55,955 bases of DNA from Seison nebaliae (GCA_023231475.1 JALJEE010001415.1:1-55955); one strand, 5' to 3'. Numbered from the stretch's first letter, positions 1 through 15,100 are shown. Notes: a model not told the origin generated them from the letters alone. Numbers and translations: made by a program.

Positions 1-101
1 CCTAAGTATGACTGTGGCTCGTACTTAGGATCGATCCAATGTATCTATAGGAGTCGTTTGGAGTCTGGATTTTTTTTTCCAAAATGTATAGAAGGATCGA
101 T
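1..101. repeat. short palindromes at left edge
   Basis: The first 29 bases have matching ends (CCTAAGTA and TACTTAGG) that can fold into a hairpin. The palindrome GGATCGATCC occurs at about 28-37 and again near 92-101, giving a spaced repeat of the same 10-mer. This may be the end of a larger repeat that continues outside the window. No coding potential is seen here. Confidence 0.4.
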
Positions 102-145
102 CCTTTTCATTTAAGGATCATGGATCATTCCCCCAGCCCTACTCC

Positions 146-353
146 CACATTCACCCAAGTAATCGCTGGAACTTCGAGAGATGTTGCTTGAAATATAGGG
201 CATCCTATACGATATAGGTTTCGATTTTGACTTCGATTTGGACGATGAGGATGCCTTAATTGGTTTATTGGCAAATCTGGAAATATGGACACTTTATGCT
301 CTATATTCCAAGCAACATCTTTCGAAGTTCCGGCGATTACGTGGGCGAATGTG
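146..353. repeat. foldback element with ~58-bp inverted arms
   Basis: Bases 146-203 and 296-353 are reverse complements of each other with only a handful of mismatches. Both arms contain the shared core AGATGTTGCTTG or its near-identical partner. The ~90-bp spacer holds a smaller inverted pair (GCATCCT near 201 and AGGATGC near 248). The arms carry no open frame. It looks like a foldback or MITE-like non-autonomous DNA element, or an inverted duplication. No clear target-site duplication is visible. Confidence 0.8.
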
Positions 354-1444
354 ATAGTCGACGGCTGGAATCAATTCTGTGTTTTTTTCTGTGAAGATCG
401 GCATATTCTTTTGTAGGTATGCTAGTGATTGTCTGAAAGAAATCCTTCATAAAACTATCAGGAAGCCCTAAAAAATATTTTAACTGCTCAAAATTATTTT
501 TCAGTGCAAAGTTCTTTTAAAAATTCATTACAAATTCTATACATGTTTTATAATGTCGCTACATTATGATTATTACTTATTTATCATAATCAGTGAAGAA
601 AAATTCACATGGTGGGCAAAATTAGAAAAAATAATATATTTGACGTTTGTCCTGACATTTTTTCTTCTCTAATATTTAATATTTTTCTTAGAATTTTTGC
701 AGTTATGTTTAAAAGGTGATGTTCCAACTATGTTTAAAAAATGAAGTTAATCGGATAATTATAAATGTCATGCATCTGCAGTTTAGTTAAAGGAAGAAAA
801 AATTTTTTTCGACGTCTGTTAATATAACTATAATTAATAACTAATTTAAAATGTAAAAAACTAAAATGGTTGAAAAAAAACAGGACCAATTGTCTCATGG
901 AGCAATTGTCACCGAATCTTGCTAATTATGTAGTTATTCGATATTTCCAAAATTGAGACATTTTCACATGCACAGAAAATGCACGAAACAAAAATAATAA
1001 TAATTATATTAATATGTAACCAATGTTAATAAAATTTTAATTTTTTCCCTTTAAGTTTTAAATATGAGAAAGAATTTGAAGAGGATCTATAATTGAAGCG
1101 ATTTATTGGTATGCATATTCTTACGAATTTTATAAACATTTTAAAAGTAATTATATTACATCGTTTGTCAAATTATAAAAATACACATGTGTATAAGAGA
1201 CATTGGAGAATAAAGAGGTAGAAAGGTTTTATTAGAAATAAAATAAAATGAGAGAAATACTTTCACGATATTTGTGTAGGAAGATATTTAATAATTATTT
1301 AAAGGAATAATTTGAAAATGAGAATTTGAGGTGAAATTGTTATAGGAAATTCATTTAGTAAAGAAATAAAAAATATTTTCATTTTCTCAATTCACTCGAT
1401 ATTTGGAAGAGAACAGGTGTCTAATACGTAACATTCCGTTCAGT
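354..1444. other. spacer, no gene seen
   Basis: AT-rich sequence with frequent stops in all frames. It lies downstream of the cadherin gene, which reads on the minus strand, so the part next to 1445 is expected to hold its 3' untranslated region. No RNA gene or repeat was recognised apart from the adjoining foldback element. Confidence 0.5.
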
Positions 1445-4400
1445 TTATAACATCATTTTCATCGTTTTGTAGACGGATGACAGATCATTTCCGTTCGATT
1501 CGGTTGACGACGGACTAGCTGTCATTCTGGTAGTTTCACTTGAGCTATTTTTGTTATTTTTATTAATGAATAATCTATTATTGAAACTGTCATCATTGTT
1601 GTTATTCTTATTTCGAATAAGCATTTTATCAGAACGTTGTTTTTTGATGGAAGCTGATTTAAGTAAAGATGCTGACATGAATGATGATACGTCAGAAGAA
1701 GAATTTGTATTTGAGGAGGAAGCGACTGATTCGCGTACAGCTCCATTCGGCGATGTTTGAGAGCAATGATAAATTTGCTCGAAATTTGTAAATGAAACTT
1801 CTGCCAAATTGTTTGGAGCACGATATTCACCTTTCTCCCGTATCTCTTCCATTAAATTAACGAAACGTCTTTTCTTCTCGTTTGTGGTGGATGGTGGAAG
1901 AATTAATGGTGTAGATGGAACCACTTGATTCTTTTTCGGTTTTTCTTGATTCTTTTGTCGAGTTGGCGATAAACAATCAATGGCACCAGGAACGGAAATG
2001 GGATTTCCTTTGTTGATAGTTGATTGGATTTGTCTTTGAATTTCAGCTGCTTTCCTTTCATTCATCACTTTCCGTAAACTGTCATTTCCATAAAGCGATC
2101 TACTTATCGTTCGTTGATGAGACGTCGGGAAATTCCTATACCGATTTCCAGCTTGAATTGATGATGATTGAGTTTCCTCTAACGACGCTCGATTATTATT
2201 ATTATTAATCAATGTTCTGGAACATGGATCATCTGAAAATAATTTCCTTTTCTATAAACAAAATTAAAATTAATTTTTGAACTTCTTAAGAAAAGTTAAC
2301 GAAATATTGATTAATTTCCTTTCCATTCGCATTCGCATTATCGTTCAAATATTTCCCATTTCTCTTTTGGTATTGGGAAGATATTTGTGCTGATCCTGGA
2401 CGCTTAAAAACTGCCTGAAATAATATGGAAATATTATGGAAATAATTTGTCACACAAACTGACTAACAATTTCGTTATAACTAGGTTGATAGAAAACAGA
2501 AGACCGAACGGAATCCATCGGATCATTATGGAATTTAGATGATTGATTCACCGTTGTAATTTCTTGTGAATGGAGACATTCGATTTCATCCAAATGATTT
2601 CGATGATCTTGAATGAAATTTGATTTTCGAAGTAATTTTCCTTCCGATGATGTATTCGATGATTTATGTGATTTATTTACTGACAAATATTTCATTTGTT
2701 CATTCGAATCGTTTAGTTTATTGGGCATTTGATCTAACGAATAAATAATTGATGATGGTAATGAGTCGATTAAAGATGGTGATGTGATTGGAGACACACC
2801 ATTAGAACGGAAACGAAATTGTTTTTTGTTCTTTGATTTATTTCTATTTTTCAAGACTTCATCTTTCGATGTTGGGGAATTCTTACCACTCGAATTAGTT
2901 CCTGTACTTACGGTACTGGTAGTAGACGGAGATTTTTCTCTTGATCCATTTGGACGTTCATTCCGATTATCTTTCTTACATCCGAGTAATGCTAATGCAG
3001 CTGCAATTATTGCAAAGAAGATGAACGCCCCAAGAATTGGTAGGAAGATACTCATAAATTTTTTCTTCGCCAAAATGGTGGTAGTTAATTGAATTGGAAT
3101 TGATGGTGGAAAATGATTTCGAATCAAATCACCTACATACATCGTATTCGTCGTCTTATCTGAAGAGATTTGATTGTAAGATGATTCTTTTAATTTCTTT
3201 TTCTCGAAAATCTCATGATTGACACCCAACACCGAAATAGCAATGGAGAACACTGTACTCCAATGCTTACCATCATTTCCAATGAATTTAATGAGATAAG
3301 GCTCATCTAAATTGACAGATAAAGATTTACATTTTTTGTTATCATCCGTTTTCACTATATACTTCTTCTCAATATATCCATTGTCATTATAAAGATAAGC
3401 ACCATCAATAATTCCATCATATATGTCCGTACTATGTTCATCATTGAAAATATTGTCATTGTCAATGAGGATTGTGCAATTGAAAGGATCGTCAACAATT
3501 TGTAATTTTAATTTTTGTTCTTCTTGTAATCGTTCACTTGTGTCGAAATCGATTAATGCCAATCGAAATGAGAATCGAAGATTTGTTGAATTATCAGTTA
3601 CTATATGAGATTTCTTCCATTTATCTTTCAATTCTTTCTGATCTTCATTCAACTTTCCTTCTTTTTTTACTTCAGTTTTATTTAACTTAAAATTTGATAT
3701 GGATTGATATTTTGTGTCGATGAGTTGTAATGAATCTAAATGAATTTCCGGCGAATTATCATTCGAATCCAACACAATAATTTTCACATATTTTTCCGTC
3801 GATTTCCCACCGATATCCGTCGCATTTATCACAACGAAAAATTCACGTAATTCATCATTATAAATGGAATCATATTGTAATGAATGATTAAGGAATACGG
3901 TATATGTCTGATTATCTAAAGTGGTGTGACGTATGTAATTTGGATATGGTTTCGTTTGGACATTCACCTGAATTCGTTCCATATCATTATGATCAGCATC
4001 GTTCACTTGAAAATAGAAGAGATATTCACCAACAATCGAATTCTCAAACAAATATAAAATTGGAATATTATTCTCATGTTTTCCAGACGGTTCGGACGAT
4101 AAAGTTGTCGTCCCAAATAAATAATGAGAATCGATTTTTTCTGTTTCTTCTACGAAGAATTTTCTTTTCAATTTCGTTGAATCTTTCTCATTCAATAAAC
4201 GATTTTTTGTCGTTGTACTGTGATTGAGTGTGGAAGAGGGGAATGATGAGATTGAGAAATTCGTATTATATTTTTGGGTTTTCATTTCGTTGTTCACTTG
4301 GTGATTATGTTCGTTGGTGAGGACGATATCGATCGTTGGAATATTATCATTGACATCATCAATTCGTATTGTAACATCGACTTTTGCTTGTGTCATACGA

Positions 4401-6115
4401 TGTTCTTTATTCAGATCATTCGACCAATACGTTGCAATTGCTTGGAGATGATAAGTGGAACGGATTTCTCGATCTAATTTCTTCGTTACGATAATTTCAC
4501 CGGTAAGTGCGTCGATAGAAAAATCCAAATTATTCTTGTTCATTTGCCGTTTATTTCCCAAATGATTTCGATAGAAATTCAATTGATTTCCATTAATTGA
4601 TTGTTGAAGATCAACGAGTGCATATGTCAATGTGGGAGATGTGGTTTTGTGCATTAGAAGAGATGATCTCGATTTTGGGGAATTCCTTTTCTTCAAATTA
4701 TTCTTCTTATTGATATAATTATCATTCGACGTTTTCCACGAATCGAAATATTGTTTGACTGATTTGATGAGGAATAATCGTTGTTTCGGATACATGGCAC
4801 GAACGCGACCGACTCTGGTACCAATAATGGCATCTTCACGAATTCTCATTAAATATGTGGGACGATCAAATATTGGTGGAAGTGAATGAGGAAGAACATG
4901 AATATTGACTTCGATGGAATCGGCTGTAAAATGGAATTGATGATTCTTATTAAATCGTCTATTGAAATAATCATGTTTATCTTTCACTTTCAACAAATAT
5001 CGAAGAATTAAATAATTTCTTTTCCCACCAATAAACGATGTGACTTGAGGTAATCGTCTCTTCAATACCAGTTCGAGTTGTAATAACGATTTCTGTGTTT
5101 TTGTCAATTGCACATCAAATAATTGATCTAATTGAGAATATTTGATAAGATAATGTTGTTGTTCATTCTCGGATAATTGGGAATAATTCGTCTGTAAATA
5201 ATATCGATAGTTGGCTGGACTGCCACCATTTTCACAACTCATGTCACCATCTAATGCTTTCAATCCGGTGAAAGGAACACGAAAACCGATAGAAGTCGTT
5301 TCATTTAAGAAAACGTCAGCGATGTAATGTGAGTTGGAGAAACGGTTGTTTGCATGTGTTTTCCTCATGGTAAAAACAGGAAATGTTGACGGATTCTCAA
5401 ACGTTTCGAAGAAGTTTTTCATCGATTTCGGATCGACATGCCACATCGGTTGCTGATTATTTATATCATTGATGTTGATCGTGAGAAAATATTTGACGTT
5501 CAGATATCGTATCTTTGTGGATTTGGCTAAATCTTTTATCGAATGATCAACTTCCATGATGATATAATGTCCGGTAATTGAAATAATAAATTGACAGAAT
5601 TTTTCTGGGAGACATATGAGATTCCGTTCACGTATTCGTTGACTACATAAATAATCAGCGTTCGGAGCTTTCAACAAATGAATGAATGGCGAAGTATAAT
5701 TTTCTTGATTGCTGACGGATTTAATTCCAAAATATTGTTCGATAACATCCGACGATACATCAGTTTGTTCAGATTTGATTTGATTCGTTACAAAACGAAG
5801 AATAACTTCATTCGAATCGATATTAATAAAATTCGTTAAATTTAGAATATTTCTTCTCTTAATATTTTGTGGGAAGAAGTTCTCATTCATCGTGATCGGT
5901 GGTAACATCACCGTTGTTGGAGCATTATCCAAATTTCGATGATTCGCATCGATTCGTGGTGTTGTAAGTAAAGAAGCCAATTTGCCATATTTAGCATTGA
6001 AAAGAATCGCATTGAATCCAGTTGAATTGTATATCCTTTTCGTTGTCATGGCAACATAATCATTACCATACAGGCAATTTATCAGATATGTTAAAATGAA
6101 TATGATATACATCAA
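1445..6115 (-). CDS. protocadherin-like transmembrane adhesion protein
   Basis: A single-pass cadherin of about 1526 residues in three exons: 6115-2456, 2414-2301 and 2251-1445. The introns are 41 and 49 nt, both GT...AG and both phase 0. The protein starts with a hydrophobic signal peptide (MMYIIFILTYLINCLYG). Ectodomain repeats carry calcium-binding signatures such as DDVNDNIP (about residue 595) and LDSNDNSPEI (about 780), plus degenerate ones, so roughly five or six cadherin repeats are expected. A membrane segment follows (FLPILGAFIFFAIIAAALAL). The cytoplasmic tail of about 470 residues is Ser/Asn/Lys-rich and carries a poly-Asn run. Without the two small introns the frame would stop just after SYNEIVSQF; splicing extends the tail into the 1445-2251 exon. 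Calcium-dependent cell adhesion at the plasma membrane is the family role. The tail shows no catenin-binding segment I recognise, which fits protocadherins better than classical cadherins. Confidence 0.88.
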
Positions 6116-9100
6116 TGAGACGAATCTATGGAAGGAAATTTCAAAAATTTTTTATAGTATAATCTCACCAACAACAGGAAAGGTTGTCCAAATCCGCTTT
6201 TTAAACAACTCGAAGCCACAGAAGAAACGAATGTACTTAATGATGGCGGATCGAACTGATATTCACTAAATGAAATTAGAGAGTGTTATAAGCTTTTCAC
6301 GGAAGCGGCGCTACCATCATGAAAACTAGTAAAATGGAAAGTGTCAACGGAATGACCGATAGTAATAGTCATCGGTTCTCAGGAAAATTGTTAAAAGGAT
6401 CAAATATTAATTTATATTAGAAACAAATTTAAATGAACGGAAACCATTACTCTTTACACCAAACATACAATGACTGCCGCGCTTTACCCTTATTATGATC
6501 ACATCAACAAACGAGATGATGAAACATTTTGAAAACATTTGAAAACAATACTAATCCATTAAATTATTCAGTATGAAAGGAAAGTGCATCTTTTATTTCT
6601 GTCACTCGCTTTAAGTGAAAATTTAGTGGTGGAGATTATGAATTATATATACAATACATAAAAATTGGAAAAGAAAATATCCGATGCACATTTTTTAATG
6701 TAGTGAAGAAGAAAGAACGGTTGAAGAATTTCTTTTTCGTTAAATCGAATAATTTAAAGAGAATATTTTCTTGGTCTTATTTGTTTTATCCATTTTGCAT
6801 TTCATTTCAATATGATACATCGCGAATGATTGTTGCCTTGCTATTTAGTATTCCTTCTGATTCCATCAATCCATTCTTCCCTCCCATCAGCTCAAGTTGG
6901 GACTGAGAAAGAGAATGAATAAAAATAGGAAAAATTATGGAGAGACATAAAGAATCGATATTGATCCCGTTTCACATGTCACCTGAATAAATTAACATTC
7001 GCTTATTATCCGCTTAGACACTGTTAAGGATGGTGACACATTCATTGTAAATGGGAATGGATGCCAATAAACTTGTCGGATGAATGAGAATCGATGAACA
7101 GTACCCAAACACCAAACGGACATTGTCCATTCACTCTAAGAACTCGTTGAGTTTCTTTTTGAGTCTCCAACGCTTGTCATCAAGGTTGGATGGTTGTATG
7201 AAACAAATCTTTTCCTCTTTCAACCTCCTTTCAATAAATTAGAGAATTAATACTCCAATGAATATTAATTAGATCATTATCAACATATAGTTGATAATCA
7301 TTCCAATTAAAATTGTAATTATTAAATGAGAACTATTAGGAATTTCTTCTCATCTTAACCTTTGACAATCTGATTGTTCAAATTCACAACTTATAAATTA
7401 ACCCCGTCTCTCAATTACATCATTAATCTCCAATCTAAATATTATTATCTTTTCTTTTCGTTCTCATACGAATTTCATACTGGGAAAAATGGACAAAGGC
7501 TATTCTACATCGTATTATAAATATAATAAGTTTTAAATTTAAAATTTTACTTAATTCCTTCTTCCTTTCCATCTACTTAACTATTTAGGAAACAACCTTA
7601 ATTTTTTAAGATCTAATGATCAATGTTTACTTAACGGGTCTCAGGTGAAATGTGGACTCCCTTAAGAAATCAACTAGTCACTTTAGTTATACATTTACAC
7701 GACTAGACTATACACGCATTATATGCAACCACATCTTCACCACGGACGAAAGTGAAAAGCGTGGAGAGAATAATATGATATTCTCAACAGATTAGATGAA
7801 ACTTTAATTGGTTAAAAGTAATATATCCACTTGAAAAACGACCAAATTGGAGAACTCTTACTCACACCGAGAGTAGAACTTGTGGTCTAACAATAGAATG
7901 ATATCTTCCTCTCACAAATAAAATATTATACTGAGTGAAACGTCTTATATTGGGGAATGGGAGAAGAAGATTTGAAAACTTCATAGTATTCCTCTTTCGG
8001 TAGAAGTATTTATTGAATCGATCAATTCCGTATGGAAATTGAGAAGTGTTTATTATTATGTTGAAGATGAAAGTAATCTGTTATTCATCATCTTATCGAC
8101 GATGGTGATGGTGATGGTGGACGGAAGACGAGAATCTCTACATTGTCCTTTCTCATCAAGCGGCAGGTATATATATCGTATGAAGGAAATGTGTCAATAA
8201 AAAAGAAAGAACTATTAATTTCATTTGAGTTCAAATCAACTTCATTTGTCAAATATCGTTTGATATTCAATTGAGAATTTGTGATTGGTAAGTTTGTGTT
8301 GCGGAACAACAATAATTGTCAAGTGATAAAGGAAAAGTACGAAGAAGGACTAGTCGATTTATTTCAGGGATTTATTTATTCTTTCCGTTCATTTTCAAGA
8401 GACAATCAGACGATTATCAAAGAAAACAAACATAATAATTTCGATGAAAATTTGGATTAATCGATTGGTGATAACAACTATTATAATGTTGAGATGAATA
8501 TATTGGGTTGGAATAAAATTGCCATGGAAAAAGAAGGAGGTGAGAAGTCAATTAAATCGATAAAAGCAGAGAAAATTATTGTTCAAATGTTTTTCGTGTA
8601 ATTCACATTTGTTTGATGAGAGTTTTTCTGTCGGTAGATCTCCTTTCATTCTATGTCAGGTGAGAAAATAATTTGAATTTTATGCTAATACAAAACAAAG
8701 GAAAAAAGATGAAAGTATATTGGGAGTTTGAAGATCATTTTCGTTATTCCTCACATTTATTCTCATAAAACCACCAGAACAAATGATAGCAATAAACTTT
8801 CATCAAATTCAATTATATATTCTACTACTACATAACGAAATCTACTTCTTCTTTCATCGACATTGAACATCTGATGAAATTCATATTTACCATCCAATCT
8901 ACTTCACCATTGACATGGTGGTATTATTAATAATTAATGGCAGACCAGCGATGTGATATGACGATGTGATGATGGTATGGAGTTGTGGTAGATGGTAAAA
9001 AGGAAAATTATTCATCTTGTGCATGATAGTGTAAATGGGAAAGATTATTGGAAGAGTGTTTTTCTAGAGTGCTTATTTGAATGTTGCTTTAGCAGCAACA

Positions 9101-12100
9101 TGACTAAAAGGTCGTTCACCGACATCTATTTAAATTTACCTTCATACATTCATCGGAATTGAGGGGGAGATGATAGGGAGAAGATGTTTTCAGATGGAAT
9201 AACATATTAATCATTGAATGAGGATGAGGTGGTTTTGAAGGGAAGAACTATGAAGATTGTGACTAAATATCAGTAGATGCAAGTGAATGAACAGGTCCGA
9301 ATACTTAATAAAAATGGACACGTGTCGTTGTTGAGGTAGGAGAGGACGTCAGATAGGAGGTATGATAGGAGGTAAACTAAACGAATTCCATCGAATAAAA
9401 GATAATTTCAATAATCATCACACTATATCAATAACAGAAAGAAGAAGGAAAACCACAATCATTTTTTGGATGATAACATAAAAATTTTCTACATAAGAGA
9501 CTCGGAATGATTCGATACTTTTTTCTTTTCGGTTCAATTCCAATCTCGTTCAATCTAATGATATGTTCTCAATGATCATTCGACTGACATTTATATCGAT
9601 GATAAGTGGAAAAGAATTGATAGTTGAAGGCAAATGGGAGAAATGTTTCATCCGAATCATAGACGAGTGGAACAACAATATGAATCAACCAAAGTGAAAA
9701 GTGAAATTCATTTCTCATGTCTAACGAAATTGAAGAAATTCCATTAAATGTTTCAATTTCCTTGAACTTCATCCAACATCGGAGATGGTCTACAATTCCA
9801 TTCTTCTTCTTCTTAGGATTGTTGCTGGTGTTGTTGGTGATATGTTTTAAAAAAATGTAATGAATTTCCTTTGAAAGAGTTTGAAAGAGTAATTTTGTGG
9901 TAGATAAGGAATAATAATGAACTTGACTTTCTCATTACAGTCTCATTATAAACTTTCATAATACGTCGATAAAGATTGAGAATAAAAACAAACAACTGTA
10001 TCACAACGATCGAATGTTTAAATTCTTTCGAACAATAGTAAAAATCGAGAAATGGTTAAGGAATAAAACAAATATTTCGATGACTATCCACCAACAGTGG
10101 ACAAGAATATCAGCAACATATTATCTTTTCAATATCTTGCACTCGGAATGATCTTCTCAACGAACAAAAATATGTTGAGTGTTAAAAAAGAAGTGAAGAT
10201 GAAAATATTGAAAAAAACAAAATGAATTGAAGTAAAAAACGTTAATGTAAAACAATGTTTTCGTCCAGTCACTTATATAGATGAGTTGGGTGATTTGATA
10301 GTGGATATGGATCCCAAAGGAACTGTTGATGAACAATTTTGATGAGAAGACCATGTCTTCATCAGTTGCATATTTGTCAATTTAACCAATGGTCATTAGT
10401 AATCACATCATTTTCTTAACGATCATTAAAAGTGTGAGGATGAATCTTAATTGTTTTCAAATGAAATTTACACATATTTCTTCATCCACAACTCATTTTC
10501 CTTTCCACCTTTAATTCCTTTATCATTCCTTCGATTAGCCATTGCTCATTAATGCAAATTATTTTTTGAATTTAATGAATATCTTATGGATATTTTCTTC
10601 AAATCACATTTTTCTTTAAAACATTTTAAACTTCTTCCGAACTTTCTACTTTCGAATGGAATATGAAGATATGAAGGACTAGATAACAGTGATAGTTAAA
10701 TCGTTCGATAATATAAGGACACTTGGGAAAGCGACGATCCAGAAAATCGATATCATCCTAACATAGTTCCATCGTTTCTAGTGTCTTAGCAGGAGATAAT
10801 GAATAGTTTCCTCAAGTGTCTCGATGGACGGCAGGCTCGTTAATAATAAATGCTCAAAAGAAGAATTTGTTTAATTAATTTCTCTTTTCCGTTTGTGCCA
10901 AAAAGGAAACGATGCCGAAAAGAAGAAATATTGGTGCAAGAATAAAAAATCAAAATGAACTTAAACCGCAATTATGATGAGGAGAAGATTAGTTGGAGAG
11001 GAAATTGAGAAACATCCTTAATCTGCTCTGGAATGAGAAGATATCTCATAATCGTCGATCTCTTCTTATATGTGGGAGATCTCTAGTGAATAAATTTAAA
11101 CAGAATCACCGAACAAAGATCATATTCCAAAGAAATGAATGATTCCATAACGAACAGGACGATATAGAAAATAGTTATCAGAATACAAACAGATCATCGC
11201 TAATCGATCTTAAACAGGATACAACATTCCTTTCCGAATTTTTTTTCTGAAGAAGCTGAAGAAACATGAATATTGGAGGAATAGTGGAAGAAAGAAAGAG
11301 TGAGGATCTCATGTTTATAATACTGTTGTCGATAACAACGATAGAAATATAATAATGAAAGTGGTAAATGTAATTCGAAATAGAAAAACGATTAAATTGT
11401 GGACAATTAACGATAACGAACATGGAACCTTTTTGTTGATGTAGTCATTGTTCACTAGTGGACTATGTACGACGAATTATGACGGCAAATAAAAAGAGTG
11501 CCAATATACCAATATCTTAACTTACTGAAAACATCTTAAAATTCAATTTTTTCAAAAATTCCAAATATTCTTGAAAAACGTTTTTCTGAAAACATATATG
11601 ATTTTTATATTAACTGAAATATTGAAATTCTGAAGTTTTCAGTGCTGAAAACCATAAAATAAAATGGTGAATAATTATTCTTCATTTGACTTTATTCGGC
11701 TAAATTAAAAAGGTTTGATTTCGTTTTAAATTTTCGAAAAAATTTTACATGTAAAAATAAGATGCAATATGGTAATCCTAATGATGGAATAAGATGGAGT
11801 CAATTGAAGAGTATTCCATTGCTCATTAAGTAACAAAATAGTAATAATAGTGGTAGTAGTGGTATAGGAGCAATGGATAACTGGAAAAGGTGAACAGGAA
11901 TAGTGTTCTAGAGAAAATATGATATTTCCGTTCGATCATTCGTTTCCTACATATTTGTAGGAATTGAGAAGAAACCGAACATACAAATCGACCACATGAT
12001 GAAATGTAATGATTCCCATTCGGAATTCGTTGTTCTTATGCAATTCTTTATGCAGTTGTGGGGGGAAGTGAGGTGAGGCGGAAATTGTGCTGTACTATCA

Positions 12101-15100
12101 TTCAATTAGTGAGAAGAACGAAAACATTTATTATCCTTCAACGTTCATCTAATTTCATTCTTCATCATTATCTTCGACAACGACGAAATAGTAATTAGCC
12201 GCGCATGCTTCTCCAATACAACGAAATCAGTTCGATTGATGAATTGGAAGCGAATACTCTATTATTTGCTCATTCGCCAATATTAATCGTTCTAAAATGA
12301 AGAGAACGTTAAATTCAATGGTATTACGTCATGAAATAAAAGATGATTTATTCATCTCCTTCTCTTCTCTGCCACTCTCACATATCGAGATATGAAATGA
12401 AAATTGGCAATTTCATTCTGATTTATCAGTAATCAAATAACTTTCTTCTATCAAGAGATCAGAAGGTCTGAACCTCATCAGCTGATCTATAATCGCAAAA
12501 TAGAATTAAATGGGAAATTAATTACCATCTTCAATTTTAACATTCTACCTCTAAATTCATTGAGAGAATACTTTCGAATTAGAAGAAATGAAAGAGAAGA
12601 TTCTCGATATGAAAACTTTGAAAGTTTTTATGACAGATTTGAACAGATGTGTGAGAAAATATAAAAAATTTTATAAAATTTTTCGTTCGAATAATTACAA
12701 CTTTCCAATGAGTTGATTATGGAGAAGGAATTTAGAGTTGAGAACAGAAGGAAATATCACTTGTTCTTACGTAATGTGATTGGGAATAAAAAGAAATCGA
12801 TGAATAACTTGCCACTTCTTCCCAATGACTCGAAGAGAATATTCATTGACAATGTTCTTCGTCATATGTTGCTATAGGCCGCTGCATTTTAACGCTTATT
12901 GCTTTTAGCAATAAATCGTATAATGAGTGAATGATTGCTTCCCAATTCACTAACTTGTTCGACGGAAAGGAAAAAAAAGGTAGTGTAATATAATTAACTA
13001 GATGAAGATGTCAGTTGCTAAATTGCAATCGAACAACAACATCATCAACAACAACATCATCAACAACAACAACAACAGCGAAGACGACGAGAAAAATAAG
13101 CAGAAGTGAAGAAAAATGTAGAAATGAAATAAACGTTCGATGTCAAGGATCCGTCCTTAAACAACCTTTCCTTTTTTATATTGCCATACTATATTTTTAT
13201 GGTACGATTGAAACACATCTCGTCTAACTTACGTTGAGTTGTCGATGAAAAATAAAATGATGATCGATATTACTAATAAAATTAGATGGATCATCTGAAA
13301 TTCTAGTAACAACTTTATTTCTTCTTAATTATGATTCTCTCTCTTAATTAAGTGTCCAACTCGAACACAAAATCGAGTTCAATACTAACATAACTAAATT
13401 AAAACGGATAAAATAACTCTAATTCTCAACTACAATTCTATATCATTGAACCGTTAATTGTCGATGAGTCTCTATTATCGACTTGATCGATTAACTTGAA
13501 GGAATTGCAAAGCTCGAAAGAGACTTTGAGAACGAGTAAGAGAACCGGAAATAGAATTATGCAGTCAACAATTTTCTAATTATTATTCTTCTATTCTAAG
13601 TTGGAGTACCGAAGTAGAGAATGAAATTCTTCAAAATTCATTTCCCTTCCAACTCTGAGTTGTTAGATAAAAGTTTTTTGGTGGAAAGCACTTCACTACT
13701 TGACAATGTTAAAAGGAAAATTTCAACAATTTAATAAAACTTTCACAATTATTGGGAATTTGTATTTTTCACGATATTTTCGTTTTATTTTCAAATTCCT
13801 ATTCGATTGTCAAAGGAACTTTCTCCAAAGTTGCAAAGAGATTTCCAAAGTTGTTTCATGACAAGCGAATCGCGGTTTCTCGATAAAATTCCTCGAAACA
13901 TTTTTCAGCACAATTCTGATATCCATATTATTTCCGTTATTTCTCTCATACTTCATGCATCTGATAATATATGATGAAAAGCAACATATCATGCTTAGGT
14001 AACTGTAAACTTCTCTAATGATTACGAATAACGGTTTGGAGACCGATATCAAACAAAACAATTGGACTATACACAGATGAATTGACAAATTGAGTAAAAT
14101 TTATTGAATGACGAATATTCAATTTCATTCCATCAGACATTCCGAATGAAAGATTGGATATAATAATTATTATGATTAACAGATGAAATGATGACGAGAT
14201 TGTTGGAGAAGTATAATATAGGTGGAGAATGAAGACGGTTTCAACATCGTCCCAATAGAAACAATTAATAGAATCACCGTTCAATATTTCCCGTCCGATT
14301 ATTGTTGTTTGTCATAGCTATTATATTTTTATTAACGAAGTGAAGCAAACAGCCAAAGGAAAAGTGAATATCATCGGTCGTGTTATCGTCACCGTGGTTG
14401 CCATCTATTGCAATTGAACAAGGAAGCGGATACTTGCAGTTCACTAGCTATGCATGGACATTGTCGATGATCTCACCATATCAGTCATCTAATCATTTCA
14501 TCGGAACTACACAGTATTCCTATATGGAACGTGTGTTGACATAAATGAATTTCGTGGAAATGAACGGGAAAATGAATTTGAGATAATGATCATTTCACCT
14601 TCCACTATTCATTCCCAGTGCAACGAGTCAGTTCACTAAAGAAATCCGTTTGAAATTCGAGACAAACATCTTTAATTACTTGCCATTTCCAACGACGAAA
14701 TCTTGTGGAAATTGGATCAACAACTTGTGATGGAATAATTAAATCGTTAATTTGATCTTCCCTCTAATTTATTTTCCCATATGAAATCGAATCGAGATCA
14801 AATCTTCTTCCATCAAACACATATTTATTCGTTTCGATGAAAAAATCTTGATGAATATCTTCGAGAAACTTCCATCTTCCGCCTTCTCTCCCCATCACTA
14901 ACCGAGATCCGATAATGCTAATTCACAGCGATGCACAAACCTTCGAACAATTTGTGTGGCTTGATTATGTGACAATTATTTCTCCTACTAATTTCCATAT
15001 ATACATATTAGATGCATCTCTCACTGGATTCTTCCTAACTCAATAATTGGAAAGTTTACAAATATTCTTCCGGTTTGTTTTGTTTGAGAATTATCATGCA

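Noticed and set aside
1522-1830. 102-residue minus-strand frame
   Set aside because: It is a shadow of the cadherin tail exon in another frame, with AT-rich random composition.
8088-8312. 74-residue minus-strand frame
   Set aside because: Ends in a repeat-derived PSPSPSS run, lacks any domain, and has no neighbouring exons that join in phase.
9072-9100. MicroRNA precursor suggested by the ATGTTGCT/AGCAACAT hairpin
   Set aside because: The stem is only 8 bp with a 5-base loop, far too short for a microRNA precursor.
13810-14284. Two overlapping minus-strand frames of about 90 residues
   Set aside because: Hydrophobic, low-information composition, no splice-compatible neighbours and no family likeness.
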